NCBI RefSeq assembly: GCF_023065955.2
Contig: NW_026622852.1
Location: 12,354,423 to 12,418,422, forward strand
Direction: 5' to 3'
Source of the DNA: Ursus arctos
Lineage: Eukaryota > Chordata > Mammalia > Carnivora > Ursidae
DNA: 64,000 bases
Both the position numbers and the translations under genes were made by a program. Of this stretch, positions 10,616 to 20,553 are shown one piece after another. The notes under the pieces were generated by a model, which saw only the letters and a program-made list of their open reading frames with translations, was not told the DNA's origin and did no database searches. Each line of letters starts with the position of its first letter. Positions within the stretch are counted from its first letter, which is position 1.

Positions 10616-11040
10616 CATCACCCAACCAAAGGCACTGTCGGTTCATACGGAAGCTGGAGTTCAGAACTCTGAACCCAGGAATTATGGGGATGAGAAAAAA
10701 TGGGTCAGGATATAACTGGCACCCCAACTGGGAAATCAGAGTGGGAGAAGTGAGTGGAGCCTTACAGGCTCAGGCTTAGTATCTGCATAACAGTTTGTTC
10801 CAGAATTGGTATAGTGACCATACAAGAAGGTCATTCGAATTTTGAGAGCCCAAAACCAAAACCCACCCCGAGCACTGGTTCCTCAGGCTCATGAGTATGG
10901 CAGCACCTACCTTTTACTGGAAGGTTAAATTTGGTAGGTGATCATTTGAAGGTTTTTACGGGGACTTAGAACAAAGGATATTTACAAGGGCACTTGGCCA
11001 AATGTTTGGCTGGTTGGTTGAATTTTAAAAGAAGGACTTA
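10616..11040. other. non-coding, no recognised element
   Basis: No repeat family or gene recognised; the 67-codon frame at 10576-10779 starts inside the hAT element. Confidence 0.4.
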
Positions 11041-11041
11041 T

Positions 11042-11149
11042 GGGTGCCTGACTGGCTCAGTCAGTAGAACATGTGACTCTTGATCTTGGGTTGTGAGTCT
11101 AAGCCCCATGTTGGGTGTAGAGCTTGCTTTTAAAAAGAAAAAAAAAAGG
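11042..11149 (+). mobile_element. short-form CAN-SINE, old
   Basis: Only about 108 bp: 'gggtgcctgactggctcag', 'tagaacatgtgactcttgatc', 'gttgtgagtctaagcccc', 'gttgggtgtagagcttgc', A-tail. It lacks the CT-rich body and belongs to the shorter SINEC type. Imperfect flanking repeats (AAGAAGGACTTAT and AGGAAGAATTTAT) fit an old target duplication. Confidence 0.88.
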
Positions 11150-11309
11150 AAGAATTTATATTTGTTCTTGTCATTTATTTTGGTGCAGATACATATTTAT
11201 ATATGACTAAAAATTAAGAGTAAAATCTCATTAAGGGAAGTGGAAAAACAAAACCTTCATTTTTGCTAATATCCCTTTCTCCCTTCTACGCCCTCCTCAG
11301 CAGGGGAAC

Positions 11310-11398
11310 AGACAACGTAACCTCCCTGAGGGCAGACCATGTCTGTTTTGTTCTCCGTTGAGGCCCCAGGACCTAGACCAGTGTCAGGCACAAATTAG
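11310..11398 (+). mobile_element. L2 3' end fragment, sense
   Basis: 'cctccctgagggcagaccatg', 'tctgttttgttctccgttg', 'aggacctagaccagtgtcaggcac' follow the L2 3' terminal order. Confidence 0.7.
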
Positions 11399-11688
11399 AG
11401 CACAGCCTTTCTTTAAAACATCATTATTAATTTTTAAAATTTTTTTTCATTAAAGAAATGAGATTAAAGAGCAAAGAATGTGGTCTGGAGTTCTTACTCA
11501 GACCATACTGGGAGTAGCAGCACAATTGGCCCCTCTGCGTTTTTAAACTTTATGCCGAGCACGTGCAAGGAAGAGTGCATTTCTTTCTTATCCTTTGACA
11601 TTGTTTAGTCCCCACCTTAGGGATACGAGCATCGCCATTCGTTTTGTCTCCATTCAAATCTTCAAATCTTTTTAGACAAATTAGCAGA

Positions 11689-11722
11689 GAATTTTGTTCT
11701 CAGAAGAATTTTGTTCTCAGAA
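11689..11722 (+). repeat. 17-bp tandem duplication
   Basis: GAATTTTGTTCTCAGAA occurs twice back to back with no mismatch, suggesting a recent slippage event. Confidence 0.95.
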
Positions 11723-12224
11723 GAATGGCACGTTGTTGCCTTTACCATAAATTAGAGTTCAGTCCTGTGTCCCTCAGTTGGCTGCTGTGGATAAGTTACA
11801 GACACCGATGAGACACAGATTTTGCCCTTGGGGAAGCTGTAAACAATCAGGACTTTTTTAATAACCATGTCACCCTAGAGCCATCTGGTGTATATTTAGA
11901 GTAATGTAATTTCTACTCTCGCTTGATGATACTGATGTTTTACAGCAAATATATTGCCATTTTGAACAATAATTGGGTTAATTTCTGCATGTAATCCAAC
12001 AGTGATTTAATCTTTCATTCTGTGTGAACCACAATAAATTCTGAATTAGTTCCATTTTTAGAAAAGGAGTCACAAAAAGAGTACACTCAAAGGCCAACGT
12101 GTATTACTATATGGAAACTCAAAATGATTTTCAAAATATGTCCATCTGGTAGGCTGGTCTTAAGGTACCCAAATAGAGGGAGAGGAGACCATCAGATAGA
12201 AGAAAATTGGTATTGAAACAAGAT
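11723..12224. other. non-coding, no recognised element
   Basis: About 500 bp without gene, repeat or motif that I can support. Confidence 0.45.
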
Positions 12225-12465
12225 ACTGATAGTTATCATTTGTTGTGTGCTTATCTATGCCAGCTGTGCAGCACCGAAGAGAATTTACCCGTGTCTTATT
12301 TAGTTTTTGTGACAGTGCTCTAAATTATATGTATGTTATTTTCCTTTTTCTTAAAGTAGGGAAAATGAATCAGAGAGAAGTTAAATGACTTGCCTGCATT
12401 TTGACAGCTCCAAGATGACATAATTGACACGCCAACCAAGATCTCCCATCACTTTTCTATATGTT
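12225..12465 (+). mobile_element. MIR SINE
   Basis: Near full MIR order: 'agttatcatttgttgtgtgc', 'atgccagctgtgcagcac', 'gaaaatgaatcagagagaagttaaatgacttgcc', 'gccaaccaagatctccc'. Confidence 0.75.
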
Positions 12466-12487
12466 TTAATGTGTGAGTCCTAGTGGG

Positions 12488-12488
<1 letters not shown>

Positions 12489-12525
<37 letters not shown>
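12489..12525 (+). repeat. (AC)n microsatellite
   Basis: About 18 uninterrupted AC units; likely polymorphic in length. Confidence 0.98.
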
Positions 12526-12528
<3 letters not shown>

Positions 12529-13104
12529 GCCACTACCATCAACAGCATCAAAATTAAAGTAAATAACTCCAGTAAAGGAATGAGTAATTCAGTAGGTCCA
12601 GCGTAACAAATGTTCGGTTGTGGACGGGAGACTTCCTAATTGATAATTCTGCAAGACAATACGTACGTAGCTCTTTCTAAAGCTCAATAATAGAAACTTC
12701 TTACCTAGGATGTGGTTAAGCTTAGAAGCATTCACAAACACACACATTTTCTAGAGCATTTAGGCATGTATGTATTTTTCTGGGTATGGGATCCCATAGA
12801 TTTAATCCAAGTTAATCACATGACAACCCAAGTTAGGAGCAGAGAGTGTTGGAATCATGAGATGCACTGTATTTTCTTCATGAATAACAAAATACATCAA
12901 TTATCCCATGTTCTGGTACTAATAGTAACCCATAACAACTATAGGATCTATAGCTTAAACTGGTTATCCATTTATGACGTTTATAAAATGCATTAAGATA
13001 TCCTAATGAGAAGCAGGATATAATACTGATCATACTGACTTAAGTTTTGAAGAAAGGGGAACAATATTCCATTTATTCTTCCTTTTTCCCCTGTATTCAT
13101 TTGT
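12526..13104. other. non-coding, no recognised element
   Basis: The frame at 12712-12996 (94 codons) is AT-driven and has no domain that I recognise. No repeat assigned. Confidence 0.45.
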
Positions 13105-13204
13105 TGCATATATATCCGCAACATATGTATATGTATATGTATATGTATTGCATATGTGTTGCATATGTATATCATATATATCACATATATATCACATATA
13201 TATC
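13105..13204 (+). repeat. imperfect (ATGTAT/ATATC)n low-complexity tract
   Basis: Repeated 'atgtat' units followed by repeated 'catatatatca' units over 100 bp. The frames 12993-13184 and 13047-13244 are made by this repeat (alternating Y/M/I residues). Confidence 0.92.
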
Positions 13205-13209
13205 AAGCA

Positions 13210-13720
13210 CTAACGTTCGGGTGTTTTGGACACAGCAGAGCTGAGTTCCTTCTCTTGTGGAGCTGACCTTGAGAGAAGGGCAAGTAAGGGAAACGAACAC
13301 CTAATACGCATTTGGTGGGAAGAGCTCTAATGAAAATGGAACAAGTGTGATGGTTCCAACACGGTGGGTTGGTAAGGTCTGTCTGAGGAGAGGGGACATC
13401 TGAGCAGAGGTGTGGAGAGGGAGGGAAGGAACCCTGAGGACAGGAGCACAGGCTGTGAGGAGGTGGACGGGGCAGTTCTGGGGGAGTGGCCAGCACGGGT
13501 ATCACAGAAGATAGAACACAAGCTCTCCGTGGGGCCTTTCGGGTTTCCTAAGAAATTGCGATCTTATATTAAGGAAGGGGATGGAGTGTTTTGTGCAGAA
13601 GAGTGACTTGACCTGTCAGACTAGATCATCATTTTCCTTTTCCATGGACTGGGGAAGATACGCCAAAGCTGATTTGCTTATGTTAAGTGGGTGATTTCAA
13701 AGCTTTCTCCTTTGTACAGT
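13210..13720 (-). mobile_element. L2 LINE 3' portion, antisense
   Basis: Reversed L2 phrases in order: 'cacagcagagctgag', 'cttctcttgtggagctgacc', 'aaggtctgtctgaggagagg', 'ggacatctgagcagaggtgtg', 'gggtttcctaagaaattgcgat', 'gtgttttgtgcagaagagtgacttgacctg'. The overlapping frames on both strands at 13203-13606 (up to 100 codons) arise from this GC-richer repeat. Confidence 0.8.
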
Positions 13721-14958
13721 GGCTGAGTGCATTCTGGCCGCAAGGAAGAATCCCCCTTATTTAAGTTTTATTTTAATTGAGTACAAACTTTGAGGGATGA
13801 AACTTCAAACATTTTTAGATGTCATAATTTCAATATTTTCAAAAGTAGCAGATCTGAACACTTAACTAAACCAGTCTCTACGATGGCAGTGCAACCCGAA
13901 AGCTCTCGTGGTAACAGCTGGGTCGAGGGGGCTGGCACTGTATCCCACCTCTTCTTTCCAAAAGCAGCATCAGGCGGTCAGAGACCCCGGGCCATGGGTT
14001 ACGTGGTCTATAAAAAGCTTGGCTACCCACATTTGCTACTCCAGGCTACTGCAGTGGGACTGGGAGGCCAAAGTGTATCCGCCTCAGGGCAGTTTCCAAA
14101 TGCTGTTCTATCTTATATTAAAATTGCTAAGTCTGAACATTAAGTAATGACCTGCTTATCTGACAACATTGACCTTTAGTATAAAAAGAACTTAGTGGCA
14201 ATTAAACTCTTCAATCAAAGAAGAGGAGAGCAAAAAAAGTAAAGCAGTAGGATATAAATATGACAAGCAGAAAATTTCGGAGCCACTACAGGACTTGGAC
14301 TCTTTCAACCAAGTTCCTGAGATGCAGTAAAATCATCCTCCATTAGGGGGCCTCATAACTCTGCTTTGGTCTGTGGGCCTCGTCGCTCTAAAGAGTGACT
14401 GTTCTCTCCCTTTCTCTCTCCCCTTCAGTTTCTCTGTCTCTGTCTCTTTCAGGATATCCCTCTTTCTCATTGAAAAATGGATGAGTTAAAAATATGTTAT
14501 GTGTATGTATTTTTCCTACACGGTTGCATAATTCTCAACATTTGGACAAAGAAAACAGTACATGTGACACAGGAAGGAAAAATCAAGAATATGTCACCTT
14601 TATGTACACAGTCTGAACACTTATATCATCAGTTTCGGGATAGTTCAGTGTGGATTGAGAAATAATGGGCTATCATAAGGTACCTTGGATATTTTATGGA
14701 AAGAGCTTTGTTCCCCTGAAGAGGCCTGTTGTCCTTTACCCTCTTCACTTCAGACACGGAAAAAGGAAGCCAACTAAGTGATTGTTTCATCAATCCTGAG
14801 GTAAGAAGAGTAACTTATAAGCAAAAAAAAAAAAAAAAAAAAGAAATGTTGGAGAAGATTGAGGATACTAAAAATATTCCCCATTGGTGCAAATCACAAA
14901 TGCACATTCTAAACTTGCCAAGTGGAAATTAATGGCTTATAAGTGCATTTTTTAAAAA
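13721..14958. other. non-coding; unrecognised 117-codon frame
   Basis: Contains a + frame at 13790-14143 of 117 codons and a shorter overlapping one. The product has no signal peptide, membrane segment or motif that I know, and the bases around its first ATG are not a persuasive start. A 20-base A-run lies at 14823-14842. I see no family assignment for this kilobase. Confidence 0.4.
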
Positions 14959-14969
14959 CTGATCCTCAG

Positions 14970-15177
14970 GGGCGCCTGGGTGGCATAGCGGTTAAGCGTC
15001 TGCCTTTGGCTCAGGGCGTGATCCCGGCGATCTGGGATCGAGCCCCACATCAGGCTCCTCTGCTATGAGCCTGCTTCTTCCTCTCCCACTCCCCCTGCTT
15101 GTGTTTCCTCTCTCGCTGGCTGTCTCTATCTCTGTCGAATAAATAAATAAAAATCTTAAAAAAAAAACAAAAATAAC
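14970..15177 (+). mobile_element. CAN-SINE, young, full length
   Basis: Close to the arctoid consensus: 'gggcgcctgggtggcatagc', 'ggttaagcgtctgcc', 'tgggatcgagcccc', 'ctatgagcctgcttcttcc', AATAAATAAATAAAAATCTT tail. Perfect 11-bp target duplication CTGATCCTCAG at 14959-14969 and 15178-15188. The body variant with 'ctatgagcc' recurs in reverse at 31200-31400 and 48767-48964. Confidence 0.96.
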
Positions 15178-15234
15178 CTGATCCTCAGCTTTTTACCTGA
15201 GTCTATAGAAGGGTATCACTTCTGTTATTAAGAG

Positions 15235-15410
15235 TCTTTTGAATTTAATACAAAATGCTTCAAATGTATAGAATGATATAAAGGGACGTTACAAAAATCA
15301 ATGTGTCCATCCCTAAATTTAACGAATCTTAGCATTTTACCATATTTACTTTAGGTGTTCTTTTTCTAATAGGTCAAGATTTTAAGAAAAAAATTAGGCT
15401 AGTTTGGCCG
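15235..15410 (+). mobile_element. old L1 3' UTR fragment
   Basis: 'gtatagaatgatataaaggg', 'aatgtgtccatccctaaattt' and 'cttagcattttaccatatttac' match L1M 3' UTR order ('acccatcacccagatttaac... acattttgccatatttgc'). Confidence 0.6.
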
Positions 15411-16141
15411 ACTGCTAATGTTTCATGCCTAGTTAGAAGATTTTATATTTAGTGGAAATTCTTATGCGGTATTGCTAAAGCACTATGAATCAAGAGTAAT
15501 CAAACATGATATTTCTTGAAAACCCTAAGGATGCATAGCTCTCCAGGCTCCTCATGTTACCCTTAACCAAAAGCCAAAACCAAAACGCATGCTTCAGAAA
15601 CTATTAGGCTGAAATATTCTTTGGAAGGACTAGCTCGGGGCAGAAAGGTTGGCCTGGGCTCAGTGGTTGACGAGGATGTGATTCACAGTCAGGGATGGGA
15701 TTCTCTCAGGGGCATGCTGAGCTATTTGGAATCCCTGATCTATTTCCTGATGGATTCATTTATCGGGAGGCTTCTCAAAAACATATTCTTCTTGGAAATA
15801 AAATGACATACCTATATTTATTTACATTAAGTACTTACTATCCAATCTTCGGTCCCATTGTATAGAAGTGCAAAATAAACACAAAGTAGAAAAATGTTAA
15901 CAGCTTAGCCTACATAAATTATCACTCACGTTCTCTGTGTCTGAAAAATAGCACAAATGTGTACTCTCTGCTCCATTCGAAGGTACTAATGGGATGTGTG
16001 GGGAAACAACTGAACGCCTGCCCTTGCTTCTCTCTTCAGGAAGGGCTGGAGGACACCTATGAGGGTGCAGTTCCCTTGGGACCTCCAGGGACTAAGCAGG
16101 TAGGGGCATGGTTGTTCCTGGTGCCCAGCGAGAGCCTGAGC
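15411..16141. other. non-coding, no recognised element
   Basis: The frame at 15621-15806 and the left part of 15959-16411 have no recognisable product. No repeat assigned. Confidence 0.45.
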
Positions 16142-16157
16142 AGAAAAGATTGTCCTT

Positions 16158-16351
16158 GGGACATCCGGGTGGCTCAGTCGGCTGGGTCAGGTCATGATTC
16201 CAGGGTCATGAGATGGAGTCCCACATCGGGCTCCTTGCTCAGCGGGGAACCTGCTTCTCCTTCTGTCTGCCCCTCCCCCTGCTTGTGCGTGCTCACTCTC
16301 TCTCTCTCTGACAGACAAACAAACAAACAAAGAAAAGACAGAAAGAAAGAA
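16158..16351 (+). mobile_element. CAN-SINE with small internal deletion
   Basis: Head 'gggacatccgggtggctcag', then a shortened tRNA-like part, CT-rich body, and an (ACAA)n/(GAAA)n tail in place of AATAAA. Perfect 16-bp target duplication AGAAAAGATTGTCCTT at 16142-16157 and 16352-16367. The 150-codon frame 15959-16411 runs through it and is not a gene. Confidence 0.94.
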
Positions 16352-16367
16352 AGAAAAGATTGTCCTT

Positions 16368-17599
16368 TCCTAAGACAAAGCAAAAGCCAAGCCTTAGACA
16401 CTACCCTCTGAACCCTGCAAAGCCTCGGGATCCCCTCCCCTCAAGGAGGATTCTGTGCTACCCAGTTCTTCCATGTGACCTGTTCCATGTCGTTAATGCC
16501 AGAGATGACTCCCGTGGGAAGGTAGACATGGTCCCAGGCCTTGCTAATGGAAAACACGGTTTCCTGTCCCAGGGAGGCTGGAAAGTTGCATGGCTTTTCT
16601 GCATGCACCGCAGAGGCTCTCCGTTCATAAACCAATTCCCTGGCAGATCGTAGAAGATGCTACTCGTCCACCACCCTTGCCTGCTTTGCCACTGCTCAAG
16701 GGACTTGAAAACCTAAGTTGTGTGCGTGCTGAAGGGATAGAAAACTCTCGTCAGGAGAGAATAATGATGAGTCGCTACAGAGAAAGGTAGTCTTGAGACG
16801 GAACCCATTCGAACATCTCAGAACAGCAGGTCTCAGTGAAGTAGAACTGAGGGCAGAAAGAGGAGAGGATCTTACCAAGAAATGCCAGACAACCAGCAGG
16901 AAGATGTAATTAGATGTAATTTAGTTTAGGGACTAAACTAAACTAAAGCGAGTTTATCGTCAACAACAAATAACCTGATCAGGAGAATGGTTATCGCAGC
17001 GAGCTGAATTTGGGATGCAGAAAACCAAGAGGAGAAATACCACAGCGTGGAGTGAAGGAAGCTAAAGTTGGGAGAGAACAGCAGACTGGAGGACGTATTT
17101 AGGAGACATAACGTGCAATAATAGAAGTTCTGGATCAAAGAAAAGAAAAATGGGGGTTGGAGTGTAGAAGGAGGAGAAGTAATCACAGAAAAAAGAGTTT
17201 TCCTGAGCTTCAGCATTTTGAACATTTTGAGTCTCCAGACGAGAAGTGGTTTATGGAATCGTGAGAGAAGACATACGTTTTGACACTTCCTGAGAATTTT
17301 CTAAACTCCAAGGAGGGTGAAAAAATTCTTACAATTGTCCAAACAGAAATCACAGGTTACTAACAAGGGATGTGTTCTTCTATGGCGGGAGATTTTTATA
17401 AGCAGTTACCCTTTCAAAATTATCATTTAAATTGAATCCTTTTTCTAGTAGAATGTCAATGGGGGTTTGGTTTTGTTTGTAGGAAGGGGCTGAATAACAG
17501 GATTTCAAGGCTCATATAAAGGAAAAAGGGTATGCGAAGAGCCAAGAAAATGATGAGAGAAGACCTGTGTGAGGAAAGTTGCCTTACTGGACATTAAAT
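16368..17599. other. non-coding; purine-rich, unassigned
   Basis: About 1.2 kb, GC-richer to 16800 and purine-rich to 17350. Several 60-97 codon frames on both strands (16360-16653, 16441-16635, 16938-17225) have no recognised product. A perfect hairpin lies at 16920-16942, next to a tandem 'agatgtaatt' pair at about 16902. Confidence 0.4.
16920..16942. repeat. perfect 10-bp inverted repeat, 3-base loop
   Basis: Arms TTTAGTTTAG (16920-16929) and CTAAACTAAA (16933-16942) around GGA. Not followed by a T-run and not in a transcript that I can define; it may be a cruciform-prone site or chance. Confidence 0.85.
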
Positions 17600-18900
17600 G
17601 TTTCTACAAAGCTACTGAAAACCCAAAGAAGAGAACTGGCACAGACAGAGACGTTAGCACAACGTAGTAAATGTCCAGAAATAGATGCAAACATATGTGA
17701 GAAATTACTTTTGACAAAGATGGAATTGCAGTCCAGTGGGAAAAGTTTGGTTCAGCTAGACAAACTTGGATAGCATTGCTGACATAATTGACTATCCAAC
17801 ATAGGGCAAAACAAAGCTAAATGTCAGTCCATATTACCAAATGAATTCCAGATCAATTAATGGTGTAAATATGAAATAAGAAATAATAAAAATATTAGAA
17901 AAAATTTCCAAGCAAGACAGGAAACCATGAAGCCAAAAGAAAAATCACAGTAAACTAGAACTTTTTAAATTGGATGTTAAAAGATACTATAAAAAGAAAA
18001 AAAAAGAAAAAAATGAGAGAGTGGGGCAAAAGTTACAATGCAGTTGAAAGACAAGAGGGTAACATTGCTAGTATTAAAAGAATTTCTTGAATTTTAAAAA
18101 AGAACATATAATTCAATAGAAAAATGGGCAAAGAATATAGAAGTGGAATCCAAATTTCCTCTAGACATGCACATGCTCAACTTCATTTACTCGTCATTAG
18201 AAAAAATGTAAATTAAATTAAAAATGAGATATTTTAAAATCCATCACACTGACAAAACTTAAAGAAGAAAAGTATCCATTACTAGTAAGAATGTTAGGAA
18301 ATGGGCAGTCATACACATTGCTGGCTGGATATCCGATTGCCATCATTTCTGAAAGTCATCTTGCAATAGCAAATAAAATTTAAAATATACATTTGCTTTG
18401 TCTTAGCCAATCAACTTTGGAGAATCTCTGGCAAGTATCGGGAGATAAAGATGCATGTTTCAGCTCATTTGCCTCAAAGTCTTCGAGTGCTCTACACTGG
18501 AAACCAAATCAGATTTTGCCAGCAGGGAGAGATTAATTATGTCACATCCATACTAGGGAATGCAGCTATTTAAAAAAATATTTTGTTGCTCTCTGCCAAC
18601 TTGGAGAGGTGTCCATGATGCAGTGAGAAGCCAGAAAACCAAGTTGCAGGGGTGACATGTACAGTACATTTCATTTTCAATGATGAGATTTTGCATATGG
18701 CTGATATGTGAGTGTGCATGTCTGTATGGGTATAGAGAAGGCAGTGGAAGAATGGACCCTCAATGCTAATATTACCTTGGAATAAAAGGGACTCTGGGGA
18801 GATGGAGATGACTCACTTTTCTTTATACATCTTTTGATGATTTTACTGGTAACGATGACCATGTATGGGTTTAGTACTTAAGAAATTAAGAAATGAAAGA
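17600..18900 (+). mobile_element. old L1 (L1M-type): ORF2 3' end plus 3' UTR, sense
   Basis: Order follows L1: 'gaaatagatgcaaacatatg', 'acttttgacaaagatgg', 'aatgggcaaagaatatag', 'atgcacatgctcaacttca', 'gacaaaacttaaag', 'attaattatgtcacatcc', then a 3' UTR with 'gcatatggctgatatgtg' and 'ttgatgattttactggtaac'. Frames are fully broken. Part of the UTR, 18701-18784, has a surprisingly similar second copy at 20181-20264. Confidence 0.75.
18701..18784 (+). repeat. 84-bp segment of L1 with a nearby near-identical copy
   Basis: Aligns without gaps to 20181-20264 with 8 mismatches in 84 (about 90%). Similarity begins and ends abruptly. Confidence 0.85.
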
Positions 18901-19584
18901 AAATAAATAAAATGAATCAAACAATTTTATAAAAATAATATAAAAAGCTAGGCCTGTATTTTCTGAAACGAAAGCTAAAACTCTAGCTTTCTCCATTACT
19001 AAAGGAACTGTCATCGATTTCTTTCTAAATCCCACACACAGAAGTGGCTCACCAAAAAAGTAGTATATTCTCAATGATCTGGGCCATGGTCTCTGGCTGC
19101 GCTGTGGTCAGTCCACAGAAAATGCCTTTTTCCAGAGGCTGTGAAACCTTTCTGTAGTTAGAGCTCCAGTTTTCTCAACAGGGGTCCAGCTGTCTTATGT
19201 CTCGTCGGAACTACTATTGAGGATTTTCATTTTAACCCGATTATAGGCTTGGAAAAAATGCTAGCAGAAGGGAGCAGCCCCAAAATTTTCAGAGAGATCT
19301 TCCCTTCAGTAACCAGTCCACTGGAATCTCTCCTTCAAGTGGAGTGTTGGGGGAAGAATCACAGCTCTAGGTCCCCAGTGGCAGACTACAGCAAAGCACT
19401 AGGATGCGTAACAGCACCCCCTTTCTTGGGTCAGTGTTCATAAGCAAACTTTCAAACACATTCCCATTCCCATCGTGGGTCCTGGGCAACACAATCACAC
19501 ACCAGTCCTTGGGCTGGCCCAGCTGTGTAACTTTCCCCTGGACACTCCCTGTGGCCTTACTGCGCTGGCCGGCAGCATATCCCA
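18901..19584. other. non-coding, no recognised element
   Basis: Starts AT-rich and becomes GC-richer near 19400. Frames 19249-19443 and 19404-19700 have no recognisable product; the second runs into a MIR. Confidence 0.45.
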
Positions 19585-19762
19585 GAGTGATTCGGAGCTT
19601 GAGCTCCAGAGTCGGACTCCCTAGGTTTGCATCTTACCCCAGCTACCCCCATGAGCTGTGTGCCCTTAGACTCAGTTTCCTGCACTGTCAAATGGGGTAG
19701 ATACTAATGCCTCTATCGCTGGTATGTCATGAGATAATCTCTATAGAACTCTTGATGGATGA
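19585..19762 (-). mobile_element. MIR SINE, antisense
   Basis: Reversed MIR: 'gagctccagagtcggactcc', 'ggtttgcatcttaccccagc', 'gagctgtgtgcccttagactcagtttcctgcactgtcaaatgggg', 'atactaatgcctctatcgc'. A degenerate 'gatggatgatggatgag'/'catcgtcgttgtc' low-complexity run follows at about 19753-19815. Confidence 0.8.
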
Positions 19763-20536
19763 TGGATGAGTCATCGTCGTTGTCATTGTCACATCATCAA
19801 CATCCTCATCGTCATTTGAGGGCTACATCCACTGAGCAGTAGTCAGCTTTTCTTCCTAGTATCTTAAACAGCCGTATCTGTGGACCTATGCTTGACACTC
19901 TGATTAATGGTCTTGCAAGGAGAAGACAGTACAGGAAGAAGTGTGAGAGCAGCATTTTATAATCTAGCAGCACGCCTCACTTTATAAATAAAAACAAACC
20001 ACTTGGAAGATAGAATGTTGCAGCTATGTGACAAGAAGGGGGAAAGCTTGATCTGCTTTTAATACATTTAAATCCAATATAAAGGAGCTAAATTTAGTAC
20101 ATTAGGCAGAACAAGAATTAAATTAGCTCCCCTTATCCTGGCACCAGGGACCCAATTTTCAAAAGCCAACTTACCTTCCCCTGATATGTGAGTGTGCATG
20201 TCTGTACAGGTATAGAGAAGGTAGTGGAAGGATGGACACTGAAGGTTAATATTACCTTGGAATAGGTATATATGGTTCTATATTCCAAGTGTAACCTTAC
20301 TGTACTTGCAAATGACTTTGCATTGTTCTGCACGGCAATACTGAAAGTTGTTTTTAAATTCTTGACTGACTTGTGTTAATTTTTCCTTTTAATAGAACTT
20401 CACACTGTTGGAAGCTTGGTTGGAAATTATAATGTCAACAATCCAGGCTTTTGGTATTTTTGTGTTCTGGCCATCTCTGGACAAAAACTAAAGGGTTCCA
20501 TCCACTTGCGTGTCTGTGGGCTGTAACTGGAGGGAG
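19763..20536. other. non-coding; holds the second 84-bp L1-like copy
   Basis: Apart from the trinucleotide-like run at the left and the segment 20181-20264, no element or gene is recognised. Confidence 0.45.
20181..20264 (+). repeat. second copy of the 84-bp L1 3' UTR segment
   Basis: Ungapped partner of 18701-18784, same orientation, exactly 1480 bp downstream. The rest of the L1 UTR is absent on both sides. Confidence 0.85.
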
Positions 20537-20539
20537 TGA

Positions 20540-20553
20540 GCACTAGAGGGCGC
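20540..20553 (+). promoter_or_regulatory. candidate CTCF core motif
   Basis: GCACTAGAGGGCGC matches the CTCF core CCASYAGRKGGCRS at 13 of 14 positions, with the T-G-C-C continuation often seen after it. CTCF anchors chromatin loops and insulators, and motif direction matters. It is not inside a SINE that I recognise. Occupancy cannot be told from sequence. Confidence 0.6.

Noticed and set aside
12489..12525. AC microsatellites as a repeat array of CRISPR type
   Set aside because: Mononucleotide to dinucleotide repetition without spacers; the window is mammalian.
13790..14143. 117-codon forward frame as a gene
   Set aside because: No domain, no convincing start context or splice signals, and an overlapping frame of similar quality.
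15959..16411. 150-codon forward frame
   Set aside because: It runs through the CAN-SINE at 16158-16351 and ends in its A/G-rich tail; SINE-derived frames are common.
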